Source: Hippasteria phrygiana (lineage: Eukaryota; Echinodermata; Asteroidea; Valvatida; Goniasteridae). Taken from it: 64,000 nucleotides of DNA. Positions 1 to 10,591 of the stretch are shown piece after piece (position 1 is the first letter of the stretch; each line of letters opens with the position of its first letter). The stretch covers positions 1 through 64,000 of the forward strand of contig JAZGUH010000924.1 in assembly GCA_037893225.1 (NCBI GenBank), in the 5' to 3' direction. Below the pieces are notes generated by a model. It was not told the DNA's origin. It made no database searches and was given only the letters and a program-made list of their open reading frames with translations. The translations under genes were made by a program, and so were the position numbers.

Positions 1-139
1 TGTCGGAAGGGCAGCTCCGCCTCCGTGTCGGGGTTCGGAGACAGCTCCTGCGGGTTGTAGTCAAAGAGCGCCCTCATCTTCTGGGGTCGTGCATCCAACG
101 GGATGTGGAGACTGTTCAGGGGGCTGTTGTACAGTTGCA
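1..139 (-). CDS. RIMBP: RIMBP exon t (partial): start of SH3-III
   Basis: Minus-strand exon beginning at 139 after acceptor CACGCTCTTAG and running out of the window. It encodes QLYNSPLNSLHIPLDARPQK, then MRALFDYNPQELSPNPDTEA, the start of the third SH3 domain with the ALFDYNP and LSPN signature. The phase-1 start joins correctly to either donor of the preceding exon. Confidence 0.95.
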
Positions 140-245
140 CTAAGAGCGTGAAAAAAAAATTATGATTAAAGTGGAATCTGTAAGCTTAAATATCTGCTGG
201 CCCACTTGTGCCAAAACGTGAGTATTTATAGTTTGTGCAGCAACT

Positions 246-281
<36 letters not shown>
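246..281. repeat. Poly-G tract, 36 G
   Basis: An uninterrupted run of 36 G, 41 bases before a run of 46 C, so the two can pair. Long open frames across them are polyglycine or polyproline artefacts. Confidence 0.95.
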
Positions 282-282
<1 letters not shown>

Positions 283-321
283 GAGGTTCAACCCCTTTAT
301 CTCCCTGGAAACCTCCCCCTC

Positions 322-322
<1 letters not shown>

Positions 323-368
<46 letters not shown>
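323..368. repeat. Poly-C tract, 46 C
   Basis: An uninterrupted run of 46 C facing the poly-G at 246-281. Exact length may be affected by sequencing of homopolymers. Confidence 0.95.
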
Positions 369-370
<2 letters not shown>

Positions 371-458
371 AAAAGGGAGGAAAACAAGGATGAAAATGAG
401 ATGGAGAGAAACGTCACGTGAAGAATAATAAAGTTAGTGGAATAGCCAAGGGGGAATC

Positions 459-1527
459 CAGAGTTGTAATCAAGTCAATCACAAGTCAGATCACAAGTCA
501 GATCACAAGTCAGATCAAAAGGCAGATCACAAGCTACATGGGGTGAACAATGACAAAGGAATGCTTTTGTTATATAGTGTGTTTGAATACCTTGTTATAC
601 CCCGTTCTCACTTGAACGATTTTCTACGCGAATGCCGTGCGACTACTAAATCGCACAGGGCGTACGGGAGTCGCACGGCAGTCTATTGATGATTCGCACA
701 GGTTGTAGGGGGTATCGTCTGTAATTCGGACGGGTCGCATGCCCGTGCGAGTTTTTTTCAAATGTTGAAAATTTCCATACGGCTGTCGCATTGGGGTCGC
801 ACGGCAGTCGATAGGTCATCACGGTGAGTCTGAAGAGAGTCGCACGGCTCGGCTGTGCGACTCCCAGCAGACCCCGTGCAACATCGATCAGACTGCAGTG
901 CAAACTGCCGTGCAACATGTGCGAATCTCATGAGAGCCCGGTGCGACTGCTATCAGACTGCTGTACAAGCTGTAGGAATCTCATGCAAGTGCGGTGCGAC
1001 CCCATGTGAGCGCGGTGCTACTGCCGTCCAACCCTGGCCTTGCCGTTCTTGCTGCCTGCCCTGCTTGCCATTACTCTTCTTCGGTGGCATCGTTGTGTTG
1101 TGTTGAATACTTGTTGACTGTCGAACATCAAGTGCGGTTTTGAAGATCACCGCAAAAAGGCCCTGCTTTTATGTGATTCGCGCAGATCTAACAGCGCTTG
1201 TACGGCGGTCGCACGGCGCTCTGATTGAACGCACGCAAGTTGAACAAAAATCGCACGCCGCTTGCGTGGGACTCGTACAGGTTGTACAGCAGTCGCACGG
1301 AACCTGAACCGTTTTTGGATGTTTCGGGAGGAAAAGTTGCACCAGAGTTGAATGGGCAGTCGCACGGCAGTTGTACAAGTGAGACTGCGCGGGAAAGAAA
1401 CAGGGAAAGTAGCACGGCTGTACGATTTGTTAGTTGCACACGCAGTTGTAAACAAATTGTTTCAAGTGAGAACAGGGTATTACATGGGCTTGAGAAGGGA
1501 CTTGTGATTGACTTGATTACAACTCTG
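459..1527. mobile_element. hAT-like foldback element interrupted by a second transposon
   Basis: Ends are a 29-30-bp inverted repeat (CAGAGTTGTAATCAAGTCAA and its complement before CTCTG). The left arm contains four 12-bp CACAAGTCAGAT units (480-530). It belongs to the same family as the copies at 11,043 and 49,086. Position 600 onwards is a separate insertion. Flanking octamers (GGGGAATC, GGAATATC) agree at only 5 of 8 positions, so no clean target duplication. Confidence 0.72.
600..1477. mobile_element. Nested TIR element rich in TCGCACGGC motifs
   Basis: The inverted ends are CCCCGTTCTCACTTGAA and the complement of CCCTGTTCTCACTTGAA, flanked by TA on both sides. The interior holds a dozen or more copies, on both strands, of a 9-13-bp motif around GTCGCACGGCAGT. 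No transposase reading frame is intact. It sits inside the 459-1,527 element, so it inserted later. Confidence 0.7.
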
Positions 1528-2273
1528 GGAATATCCTTAACTAAGGATCGGTAGCTGCTAGTAGTATAATCAATGCCATGCAAAATGGCACCACCAATGC
1601 CGGAATGACTCCTATAATATCCACCCCCCCCCCCCCCCCCCCCCCCCAACCTCTCCCCCTTCAAATGATTTTCTGGATGGAGTATCATTCCATTTCATAT
1701 AATTTAAAGCTCCAATGTCTGCGCTCTTGGCTTCAAATTTCAATTCTATGGATTTAATTCCATGTAAGAATAAAAGCTCCTATTGAAAAAATGGAAATTA
1801 AAGTCTTCAATAACTTTTTTCTGTGGAATGTCTCACTGAAAAGCTCATATCCTATCTAATGCTAACAAATTATCAATTCAAGTTGAAAATTGATTTTTCG
1901 GGCTGCCACGCCCAAAAAGGACAATCACAGCATCTTTAATTTCACAGAAATACCCCTGGATGACTGATGTGATAGGAGTGTGATATCACATTATATCTTT
2001 AAGCAAATTTGAATCCTTGATCCTGATTGGATGATCCATGGCAACCGACAGTGTGATATAATCCCATATTGCACGGTCTATATCGCACTGTGCGTATTGT
2101 GCTGTCTGACTGCGCATCAAGTTTGCTTGAAGATAAATTCGTTATCTCACTTGCGCTCGTGGAACACGGAATAATGCAGTGTGTCTTGCGTCCCATATAC
2201 CACTCGTGTTCTGTGCAACACAGATGCACTACGATATTCCGTGTTTCACTCACACTCGTGGGATAAATAGTAC

Positions 2274-2493
2274 CTGGACTTGTACCTGGACTTCCTGTCG
2301 TGGTGTTGAGGCTGCTGCTGTACCCAGCTCTATCGGGTGACTCGCCAGACGTTGCCGTGCTGGGCCTTTTGGGAGTGTTGAGTGGCGTCTGTTCAGGTTC
2401 CTCCACCTCCTCTACCATGTTGTAAGGGACGTAGCCACGCTGGCTGTTCAGCTCCCCCATGTAGAAGCCATCTGCATCCTTGTCGCCGAATAC
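2274..2493 (-). CDS. RIMBP: RIMBP exon s: second half of SH3-II, tandem donors
   Basis: Minus-strand exon of 220 nt, phase 0 to phase 1, acceptor GTTGCCCGCAG. It encodes VFGDKDADGFYMGELNSQRG, then YVPYNMVEEVEEPEQTP, finishing SH3-II, followed by a Ser/Thr/Pro linker (SSLNTTTGSPGTSP). Two identical donors, AAGTCCAG|GTAC, lie 12 nt apart (exon ends at 2,286 or 2,274), so the transcript may include or omit four residues (GTSP) without changing frame. Confidence 0.96.
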
Positions 2494-2822
2494 CTGCGGG
2501 CAACGAGAAGTGAGATTTTTCTTACTGTGACGACAAACTTGATGACAATTGTGCATTACCCGATAACTGTTTCATACTTTGTTCGATCAGGTCAAATACA
2601 TGGTTCAGAAATGTATAATTAGATATTTGTCCTGTTTATTTATTTATTTATTTATTATTTGGCATTCAGCCGGGATAGCCCACGAAAGTCTTTCGACTTG
2701 TTTTCAGTGGGGTCCCATGATGAGGAAGGAAGTTACAGTTTTAGACGTGGGAGGAAACCTCCCGTCTGCCCGTTCATGCATCTATTTCTCATCTTTGTTG
2801 GATTGATTGGCCTGTTTTATTT

Positions 2823-3120
2823 GTAACCCCTAGCCTCTGGCTGTTATTGACGGGGTGCTGGTATGCCAAGAATGGGGCTGTGCAGTCAAGCATAAATTTA
2901 TGCGAACAATAGGCACCACACTGAATAGAGTGGTCCTGTTCATCGCACTTGGAGACCCCTTTTGTGTGAATGAAAGCTTTGTTTGAAAAAAAAGCTCCAT
3001 CTATTCATTACACTCCTATTCAAGAACAATATATTTGAAACATGAATTGGATGAGTATGTGTAGGAATGCACCTATAGATGACAACCGGCCAGGTGGTCT
3101 TCTTCAACCATGTTTATGGC
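2823..3120. mobile_element. Decayed TTAA-type MITE
   Basis: Shares the body GAATAGAGTGGTCCTGTTCA and CATTACACTCCTATTCAAGA with the TTAA elements at 11,804, 15,709 and 38,698, but its ends have diverged. Confidence 0.55.
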
Positions 3121-4404
3121 CGTCGTCTGTATTCTAGAAGCTAAGGGCTTGTATTTCTTTGATTGCCACAGCCCTGCACTCACAGAAGAGTTTTGTTTAC
3201 AACTCCACACATCATTGGCGTTGCAAGTAATGTTTTTACTACCAATGATATCACAGCTAAAAAGGGATCTTTTTATGTTGACAGGGAAATAACCCGTGAT
3301 ATTTTTGTGACTTGGCAGCACAAAATGGCTTTCTGAGTTACAAGTACCATGGCTTTCTGAAGCAGAAACAAACAGTTTAGGGATTTTAACATTTTTACAT
3401 CTCAAGCCATATTCTATCACATTCTGAAGTTTTAAAACTGAATTCAATCTCAAAGTTTCGGGGGAGTGATTTTTTTTTAAAACTCAGGTTATAGTGTGTA
3501 CAGGTCACAAACTTTGAGTTTCATATTCTCAAAACTACGGGTCAAGACTAACAATTTTAAAAGGTTACAGCGGGATCAGGAACGAGAGACAGTAACACAC
3601 AATACGTCAAATTCAAGCTTATTGCATGTATTTTCAGTAAAAACCATCATCTCAGTTTTCAACTTTTGCTTCTTTCACCTGTTTCGTGGTGCCATGTCAC
3701 AATTACTGAAACACAAAACTGCAAACTATTTTTGTACACATGTATGTATTCATTATTGCTTGAGAACCACGTGCAGCATTTTTTGATTTATATTTTAATT
3801 TTAATGACAAAAATATCTCGGTTCTTGCATTTGAGAAACCCAGAGAAAAATGCACAAGATCAAGTAGGGGCTGAAGACAAATCAACATGATTTGCTGCGA
3901 TTGTTTTGTTTTTGTTTTGTTCTATAACAAAGCTGAAGTAATTGATTAACCCTCTTAAACTGTCCTGAATCCTCCAATTTCAATAAGATTGTTCACACCA
4001 CTTAGTATTAGTTACATGTAGGGTTAAGCAAGTGAAGTACCTATCTGCAGTCTACGATAATAGGTTTGCAGACACTATTATTACACCTTCTAAATATTCA
4101 TGAGCTTATGGTACCAATTCATTGGTCAGTCAAGAATGACACAACCAAAACAAATTTAGCTGTTTTGAAAAAGGCCTATCTCCCGGGGTGTTATTTTTTT
4201 ACTGTTTTCCCTACAACCTCATCCCCCGGAGTCAACATCCAATCATGTACGTATTTTAATAATCACGGTGCTGCACGGACAAACGGAAGTGGATATCGAT
4301 CCCATAACAACCAGATGCAAGATGGTCGCGTCCATAGCACCGCGATTCACTTCTCTTGACGATGAAGACTTCGAACAGTTGATTTATTTAGAAGGTGCAA
4401 TAAA

Positions 4405-4579
4405 ACAAATACTACATGGTTTGTGTCGGGGGAAATAGAGCATCCATTTCTCCCTCGGTACTGGCTACAGGCCTACCACCCCTGATGACCCTCCGGGTTC
4501 GGGGTGGTAGGCCTGTAGCCAGTACCGAGGGGAAAATAGATTGCCCTATTTCCCCTCTATAAAACCATGTAGTATTTGT
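4405..4579. mobile_element. Near-perfect hairpin element
   Basis: ACAAATACTACATGGTT at the left matches the complement at 4,562-4,579. The central stem CTCGGTACTGGCTACAGGCC is fully complementary to the right half. It lies in a RIMBP intron 47 bp past an exon. Confidence 0.75.
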
Positions 4580-4626
4580 ATACTGTCAACAGACAATCAC
4601 AATAAAGTCAATTTTACAAAACTCAC

Positions 4627-5084
4627 CTTGATGATATCCCCCTCCTTAAAACTCAATTCCTCCTCGATTGCGTCCAAATTGGGTGACATGGCTTTCGGGT
4701 CATAATCGTACAGTGCCACAAAGAACCGCATCACGCTGTCGTCAAACAGTTCCTCCGGGCCCTCGCTCACTGAGTAGTCCTCCTCGTCTTCATACGTTCC
4801 CGTCTCGTCCGTCCGCGAGTCCACCGACAGCTTTCGTTGTCTGTCATTGTTGGACTTGGCATCGTAATCTTTATAGTTCGAGGGTTTCTTCAGTGCAGTT
4901 GGGAGGTCCTCGCCTAGACTGCTTTTGCGGGGGGAGACAGGGCGGGTTTGGTGGGGCTCGATGGGTTGGTGCGATTTGGTATCTTGCGTCGGCAGGGGCT
5001 GATGGGGTGGCGAGGATGGCTGACCGGTGGGCTCTGAACGCTTTTCCAAGGCGGCCGCTTTGCGGGCTTCATCCTGAGTGATTT
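4627..5084 (-). CDS. RIMBP: RIMBP exon r: linker and first half of SH3-II
   Basis: Minus-strand exon of 458 nt, phase 1 to phase 0, acceptor TTTTTCTATAG, donor ATCAAG|GTGAGT. It starts ITQDEARKAAALEKRSEP, runs through a Pro/Ser/Lys-rich linker with TDETGTYEDEEDYSVSEGP, then enters SH3-II: MRFFVALYDYDPKAMSPN and EEELSFKEGDIIK. The ALYDYDP and E-L-x-F-x-E-G-D motifs are canonical SH3 ligand-binding surfaces, and MSPN is typical of RIM-BP. Confidence 0.97.
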
Positions 5085-5330
5085 CTATAGAAAAATTGTA
5101 TTCCATATAGCTATTCAAAAATATACTCAGGCTTTCAAGCAGACTGAGGTGAAAAAGTAGGAGAATATTAGGTTGTGGAACCAAAAAGTAGCAGGAAGAT
5201 ATAAGAATTTCAAGAAAGGAAAAAGTAGGAAAAGTAGGGGCAAGGTAAACAAATTAGAAAAAGCAGGAAAAGTAGGAATACTTGAAAGCCTGAATACTGT
5301 ATAAGACACAAAACTAGAAAAAAATGGAAA

Positions 5331-5365
5331 CCTGGGCTGCACTGACATCCTCAGTGCAGCCCAGG
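5331..5365. repeat. Short hairpin
   Basis: CCTGGGCTGCACTGA followed five bases later by its exact complement. Too short to assign to a family. Confidence 0.6.
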
Positions 5366-5397
5366 TACATCCTCAGTACAAAATGAACATGACATCC

Positions 5398-5936
5398 TCA
5401 GACGGCTTGGCCTGGCATCTTCTGTCATGAATAGCCTACGCAGGGTTTGAAGGCTGAAAAAGCTGAAACTGACCACCGACATATACCGGACATGTGTTAC
5501 TCTTGTCCTACTGTATGGGTCAGAAACCTGGACCCTCCTCAAATGCGATCTAAGCAGGCTGGAATCATTTCATCTAAGGTGTCAGAGATCTATCCTTGGC
5601 ATTCGCTGGTCTGACTTCGTCACTAACAACAACGTCATTCGCAGAATGCAACAGCCCCCGATAGCTTCCCTAATCCATCACTGACGTCGTGCTCTCGTCA
5701 GTAAAATTTTACACCTGAATGATAACACCCCAGCCAAGAAGGCACTCAGCATCGCTATTGGCTCCTGGAAAGGTCAACCCCCGGCTCCCGGCTGGACAAG
5801 TCCCAGAGGTCGCACAAGAAGCCCTTGGATTGACCAACTTGGTCGACCAAGTGAGGTAGAGAGTGCTCGGAACCAAGCTGTTCGACGTGGACACAGATCA
5901 GCGCGACAGACAAATGCTGTCTTTGCGGTTGAGTGA
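5398..5936 (+). pseudogene. LINE reverse-transcriptase 3' remnant
   Basis: Plus-strand frame reading RRLGLASSVMNSLRRV, then LYGSETWTLLKCDLSRLESF and ILGIRWSDFVTNNNVIRRM, later PAPGWTSPRGRTRSPWIDQL. These are motifs of the region C-terminal to the reverse transcriptase of non-LTR retrotransposons. Two in-frame TGA codons (5,448 and 5,682) break it, otherwise the frame is kept. It ends in a short GAGT repeat, as many LINE 3' ends do. The clade was not determined. Confidence 0.85.
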
Positions 5937-6152
5937 GTGAGTGAGGGATGTACGTCATGGCTGAGCAAAGACAAGGTTTTGCTTATCAAAAATAGATTAC
6001 CAGCCAAACTATTGCCAATTCCTATTTTTTAGGCAAACATTTTCTTTGAAGCAATTTGGTGCTATTAAGTCTGTGTTATTAGCCTCCCTGAAACGGTTGC
6101 TCTGGATACGCCGGTGAACAAAGGCTGGGATTTTTTCGCATCAAGTCCTTAC

Positions 6153-6354
6153 CAATATGTGGCACTGCCTGTTCCCCCTGGCTGCTCTGTTTAATGGGTA
6201 CAGGCTCCAACACCTGATTGTGGGGCGACTGCTCCGTTTCCCTCTCAAAGTCACTCTGCTGCCGGATGACCTGGAAGGGCCGACACTTGTCCGATCGGTT
6301 AAGACTTTCCAGCTCTGGGTCCGTGTCCGGCTCGATGTCGGGCTTGGCGTTGTA
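6153..6354 (-). CDS. RIMBP: RIMBP exon q: linker with tandem acceptors
   Basis: Minus-strand exon of 202 nt, phase 0 to phase 1, donor CATATTG|GTAAGG. It encodes YNAKPDIEPDTDPELESLNR, then a Gln/Ser-rich stretch ending QAVPHI. Two identical acceptor contexts (CCACAG|TACAA) lie 18 nt apart: the inner one used here has the better pyrimidine tract, and the outer at 6,372 would add YNLSPQ. Both keep frame. Confidence 0.87.
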
Positions 6355-6436
6355 CTGTGGAGAAAGATTGTACTGTGGGTTTGTTGGACGAGAAAGATTC
6401 AGAACGAATTCAAAAGGAAATATGAAATTTAAATAC

Positions 6437-6704
6437 GACTTGAAAGTTTGCATGGCGGAGGTGAACAAAGTATGGAAGGTTTCCGGTAACATCACGTGGA
6501 ATTGATCTCCTTTTTGAGAAGAACCGGTTATTTCAATTTTGAACAGTTTTGAACAGTATGCTCTGTTCGTGTCCCCTGATGACGAACAGAGCATACTGTT
6601 TGAACCATCGAGTTAAAACAACTGGTTCTTCACAGAACCACACATAACTAAAAAAAAAGAGATCAATTCAACATGGTGTTTCCGCAAACTTTCAAAATAT
6701 GAAA
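6437..6704. mobile_element. TIR element with central hairpin
   Basis: TTGAAAGTTTGC and TGGAATTGATCTC at the left are mirrored by GAGATCAATTC and GCAAACTTTCAA at the right. A centre of ACAGTATGCTCTGTTCGT and its exact complement surrounds a short loop. Confidence 0.65.
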
Positions 6705-6962
6705 TTAATTTACAGTTCAACTTTTTTTTACAAGTCTTGCAAATATACATAGCATGACCTAAACTTCTTGTCTTTATTGAAAGTAAAAAAAAAGGCTTTC
6801 AATCCTTTTCAAATCTTTCCAGTTTATTATGCAAGAGGGCGCTATTTATTTCCCTCGAGATTTACATATGAAATTGGAAAGCACACAATGTGGACAAAAT
6901 TTCATCAGCCTAATTTGGTACACATAAAACAGCTCCCTATTGGCTGTTCATCTGGGACTCAC

Positions 6963-7190
6963 AATAATTCCTCCATTCACCTTCAGCGTCTCTTGCACCA
7001 TCTTCTTCTGCTCGTCCTCCCTCCGCTTCATCCTCTTGAGGGCCTTGGCCTCGCTCTCGTCACTGAACCCCGGCAGGCTCCCGTCGGCAAAGTCTGACAG
7101 CTCTTCCTCAGCCTCCTCGGCGATGTCCGATAGCTCTGATCGTTCACTCTCTGAAGTGTAGTCTTCCTTGGGCAATCGTGCATCCGCCTT
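6963..7190 (-). CDS. RIMBP: RIMBP exon p: acidic linker with SD-rich motifs
   Basis: Minus-strand exon of 228 nt, phase 0 to phase 0, acceptor CCTGCTTTCAG, donor ATTATT|GTGAGT (an in-frame AAG|GTGAAT 15 nt upstream is a weaker alternative). It encodes DARLPKEDYTSESERSELSD and IAEEAEEELSDFADG. The SELSDI-acidic pattern resembles the SDLSDI-EEDEEEL stretch of vertebrate RIM-BP linkers. It ends with a basic segment, KRMKRREDEQKKMVQETLKV. Confidence 0.9.
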
Positions 7191-7339
7191 CTGAAAGCAG
7201 GAGAGAGACAAACTGTACCTGACTCATAGAGCTATATCAAGCTGAAGTGCTAACTAGCTGTATCCAGTGAAGCCTGCTGAGCTATTAGTATGGCACTTGC
7301 ACAGATTTAATTTTTTTTTATATGGAAGTCACCCAATAC

Positions 7340-7560
7340 ATGGCTAAAAGCCACTCTTGGCAAAGGGTTACAACAGAGGTGGTGGGGTTGGCCACATTTT
7401 AGATTGCCAGCCCTACCACCCTTACGGTTTTCCTAGAACTAGATCTAAATAGAGGATAAATCTTCAATAAATACCTATTATGCCAATTTTCAGACCTATA
7501 GACCTAGGCGGAGTAACTTCCAACATTGTTGACACCAACTCATTTCCCCAATGTTTACGC
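7340..7560. repeat. Dispersed repeat, GGCTAAAAGCCACTCT family
   Basis: Matches 24,975-25,350 (which has a nested hairpin) and, inverted and shorter, 8,590-8,697. Shared blocks include CACCCTTACGGTTTTCCT and CCAACTCATTTCCCCAA. Confidence 0.6.
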
Positions 7561-7732
7561 ATTACAGAACACAACACTGTCCATCTTCACAATGCTGAAG
7601 TTAGAGCAGGATAAACACACAAACTAAATTCTCACTTATTATTCAAGTATGAGAAGACAGCAATGTCTCTTTGGTTTGACAGTCCTAGATATTTACAGAC
7701 TAGCATGGGGAGAGGCATGCAGAATGGACATG

Positions 7733-7944
7733 GGTCATTCCATAAATTTGGGGTCTAAAAGTGTGACTTTTTTGGTGTCCCTGTTACACCCGACCTGTGT
7801 AATTTCCCATCAAGTATCATTAAAATTGTCTTCACACTACTTCTTACTTGTTTGGCAGGTACTTTGCTTTACATAATTACTCTAATTACATGTCACTATG
7901 TAACAGGGACACCAAAAATGACCCCAAATTTATAGAATGACCCA
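7733..7944. mobile_element. TIR element, GGGTCATTCCATAAATTTGG
   Basis: Left GGGTCATTCCATAAATTTGG and right CCAAATTTATAGAATGACCC form near-perfect inverted ends 212 bp apart, continued by GGTGTCCCTGTTAC and its complement. Confidence 0.75.
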
Positions 7945-8156
7945 GAAGTGACAACATTTTCAAAAATTCAAACTGTTCTTTAGCTATGCACAGATCATGC
8001 CAAGGGCGGATCCAGAACACAATTTTTTTTGGGGGGCCAAACATTTTTGTTTTGCAATTTTCTTGGGAGGGGCCATAACAATTTTTTGCTGAGTTTTGTG
8101 GGTAGGTGTACGCAGTGGCTACCTTTTTGCGACGTCAGTTAAAAAAAATCATGCAA

Positions 8157-8367
8157 TAAGCCAGTTCGGTATCTCAAAGGTTATTCGGGATAAAATTGCC
8201 GATGTAATTTCACGGCATGTTACGTGAACGCCCGTTCTAATTGAATTTAACACGTGCGCGTTGTACAACCACCTTTTGTTTTCACACGCGCGTGCGTTAG
8301 GTCACGCGGGTCATTCGGGATAAAATGTCATTGTGCACATGTGCAGTTGAAATACTGAACTGGCTTA
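8157..8367. mobile_element. TIR element, AAGCCAGTTCGGTATCTC family
   Basis: Inverted ends AAGCCAGTTCGGTATCTC and GAAATACTGAACTGGCTT. A second full copy is at 55,853-56,065 and a fragment at 36,482-36,525. The interior carries the direct repeat ATTCGGGATAAAAT twice. Confidence 0.75.
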
Positions 8368-8805
8368 TTCAACCAAGGCCGCGTATCTGTATAAGGGATG
8401 ACGACTGTAATTCTTTAATACACCTCTGTGATATAAACTGTCACAATGGCTACAATTCCTTTTCATCTGGACAGCAAGGAACGAGAATACTGTGGCACAA
8501 TGAGCAAATCTGATCAACAACCATTGGTTATTACCAATTGTTCTTTTGTGTTGCACCTTGTGCCTGCACACTCTTGTTAAAGTGTGAACAATCTAGGGGG
8601 AGGCGAGTAGGTCTCACCAATAGTCGAAGTTACCCCACCTGGGTCTACAGGTCTTAAAATGTGGTCAACCCCTCCACCTCTGTTGTAGCCTTTTCCCTCA
8701 AGTGTGCTCATTGCTGTACTGATCTTCAGCAGCCCATCCCTGTGGAAAACCTCCCCTCGCCGCTGAAAACATCCTTTCTGAATCACCGTCTCATCGCCTC
8801 CTTAC

Positions 8806-8982
8806 CTTTGCCGCGTCGTCTTTCTCTGCGCCAGCCTCCACAGCCTTGCCCGTGCTAGCTGGCTTGTGATTGGCCGACGGGCTGCCCCCATCGTGGGCCT
8901 GACGTACATCCTCAGATCTGGAGCTGTGGGAGGAGCTTTCCTCATCTTCTGCATCGTGGTACATGGCAGAGGGCTGAGAATA
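8806..8982 (-). CDS. RIMBP: RIMBP exon o: Ser/Asp/Glu-rich linker
   Basis: Minus-strand exon of 177 nt, phase 0 to phase 0, acceptor CACTCTTCCAG, donor GCAAAG|GTAAGG. It encodes YSQPSAMYHDAEDEESSSHS, an acidic Ser-rich stretch, ending EAGAEKDDAAK. No folded domain. Its position between FN3-3 and SH3-II corresponds to the long disordered linker of RIM-BPs. Confidence 0.88.
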
Positions 8983-9220
8983 CTGGAAGAGTGACCAAAA
9001 CAAAAACATTATTTGTCTTTTTTATATCCTTGGATGGGATACTAAAGCATGTTCGTATTGGACTTTCTTTGTGGTAAGTTACCGTGACTCACTGTCAACG
9101 TTCCTTTGCATCATCTTACAGCGTTTTCATTTGGACTTCTATTTACGTGGTCAGACTGTTAAGTTTGCTGTGTGTGGCTGTATTCTCATTAATCTATGCA
9201 GTATTAAATCAGTGTCCCTG

Positions 9221-9445
9221 TTAACCCCTTGCGTACGGTTGACACAAATACGTGCAGATTAAAAAATTGCCAACTGGCCGGTTGACGTCTATGTGTGCCA
9301 ATCTCTGCATTTTCAATCCATTATTGAAATATTGTGTACGTTATGCTTGGCTGCACAAGCCTCTTGTTTCCATTTCACTTGGCTGCACAACCCGGCCTGG
9401 CGCCCCGGGTTCTCCCATGTAATGCCCGGGCTGGGCGGAAGTCTA
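9221..9445. mobile_element. TTAA-type MITE, right end lost
   Basis: Begins TTAACCCCTTGCGTACGG and matches the element at 42,052 through TTTCAATCCATTATTG and CTTGGCTGCACAA. No right-hand AAGGGGTTAA was found. Confidence 0.6.
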
Positions 9446-9984
9446 CCATGCCCCCTATCGGCCTGTTAGTTTTACATCACGGTCGCGGTAAGTTGACAGG
9501 GACGTCAGTTTACCGCAAGTCCCCATTGGGTTTAATTTTGTCACTCTGCAGAAAAGTCGCAAAAGATTGACCACAAAAAAGTCCAATGGGAACACGGCTG
9601 AATTTTTCAATCACACATTTTTATTCACGAAGATGCAAGACAGTTAAGAAGCGATGCAAGCTTTGGCTCAAAAACTGCAAAAAGGGCTGGCTTTAGAATA
9701 ATGAAAATGACCATGTTTGTGATTCAAGTACAATGAAATGTAAAACTCTTCCGGCTTGGGTTTTTTGTGTGAATGGCAGATTCAATTTTTTTTGTCTAGA
9801 TATACTGGAGATCACACTAGCACTTGGTGGCTTTTTAAATTCACTTCAACCTTGGTCAGACAGGAAGTATTCATACTTCAAGTGAATGCAAAAGTGCAGT
9901 GAATTTCATGATGTCATCAATGGGAGACTTTTGAGACGCTGGGGGCAGCAGACACAACAGTCCATTTCCATTGCTTCTCATCAG

Positions 9985-10085
9985 CCGTGTGCACGCTCAG
10001 AACTGCACACGCATGTTCAGAACTGCACACGCATGCTCAGAACTGCACACGCATGCTCAGAACTGCACACGCATGCTCAGAACTA
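9985..10085. repeat. Tandem repeat, 20-bp unit
   Basis: About five copies of AACTGCACACGCATGCTCAG. The flanking AGCAAAAAGGACC block recurs at 39,970 without the expansion. Confidence 0.85.
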
Positions 10086-10591
10086 TTACTACGCTTGCAT
10101 GCTCAGAACTAGCAAAAAGGACCAGTATGTCTGCTGCGACCAGCGTGTCAAAAGTCTCTCATTGTTGCTTCATGGTGACTTTCGCTCTTTAATACCCTAA
10201 CAAATTCACATCGCTCTCAAGTTTGCATGAAGTATGAACCTATATACATATGGGGAATACAAACAGCAAAATGTAAGCAAATAAAAATGAGACAACTGTA
10301 CAATGTTCCTTTCACTGTGAATGTAAATGTCGGACCTTATGCGTAGCAGACATCCTTGAGGTATATTTCTATTTAATTTCTTTAAGTGTAAGCACAAAAG
10401 GTTTACCCATGCCTATCCAAGCGTAACAAAGATGTTAGCCTTGAAGATGGCCGCTAGGCAATAGGTCTATATGTCACACGAGCACGCTGCGCGTGCTCTT
10501 TACAATCCTCAGACAAAGTCTAGTGGGTCTGATGATATGCACAGTCAGACTGCATGGAGCTGTATACGTAAGCAGTATATGTAACAGCTGT

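Larger units (their letters stand above)
140..2273 (-). other. RIMBP intron s-t
   Basis: Holds the poly-G/poly-C pair, the nested transposons at 459-1,527, a 24-base C run at 1,624, and near 1,960-2,262 a sequence rich in GTGATATAATCCCA and ATATTCCGTG that looks like another TIR element. No gene seen. Confidence 0.7.
2494..4626 (-). other. RIMBP intron r-s
   Basis: A TTTA tandem run at 2,635, a decayed MITE at 2,823, a dispersed repeat at about 3,300-3,720 (related to 17,520-17,840 and 18,460-18,720), and the hairpin at 4,405. No gene seen. Confidence 0.65.
7191..8805 (-). other. RIMBP intron o-p
   Basis: Three repeats: 7,340-7,560, 7,733-7,944 and 8,157-8,367, plus an inverted fragment of the first at 8,590-8,697. 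No gene seen. Confidence 0.65.

Noticed and set aside
206..421. Opposed open frames rich in Gly or Pro
   Set aside because: They are translations of the 36-G and 46-C runs.
692..724. ITAM in the receptor tail (residue numbering, YNIL to YAIL)
   Set aside because: YNIL-YEQV-YAIL spacing is 11-13 residues between motifs and one has Val at +3, so it does not meet the YxxL/I-x6-12-YxxL/I pattern strictly.
646..1688. Several overlapping frames of 60-166 codons
   Set aside because: They fall within the nested transposon, are Cys/Arg/Ala-rich from the repeated TCGCACGGC motif, and show no domain.
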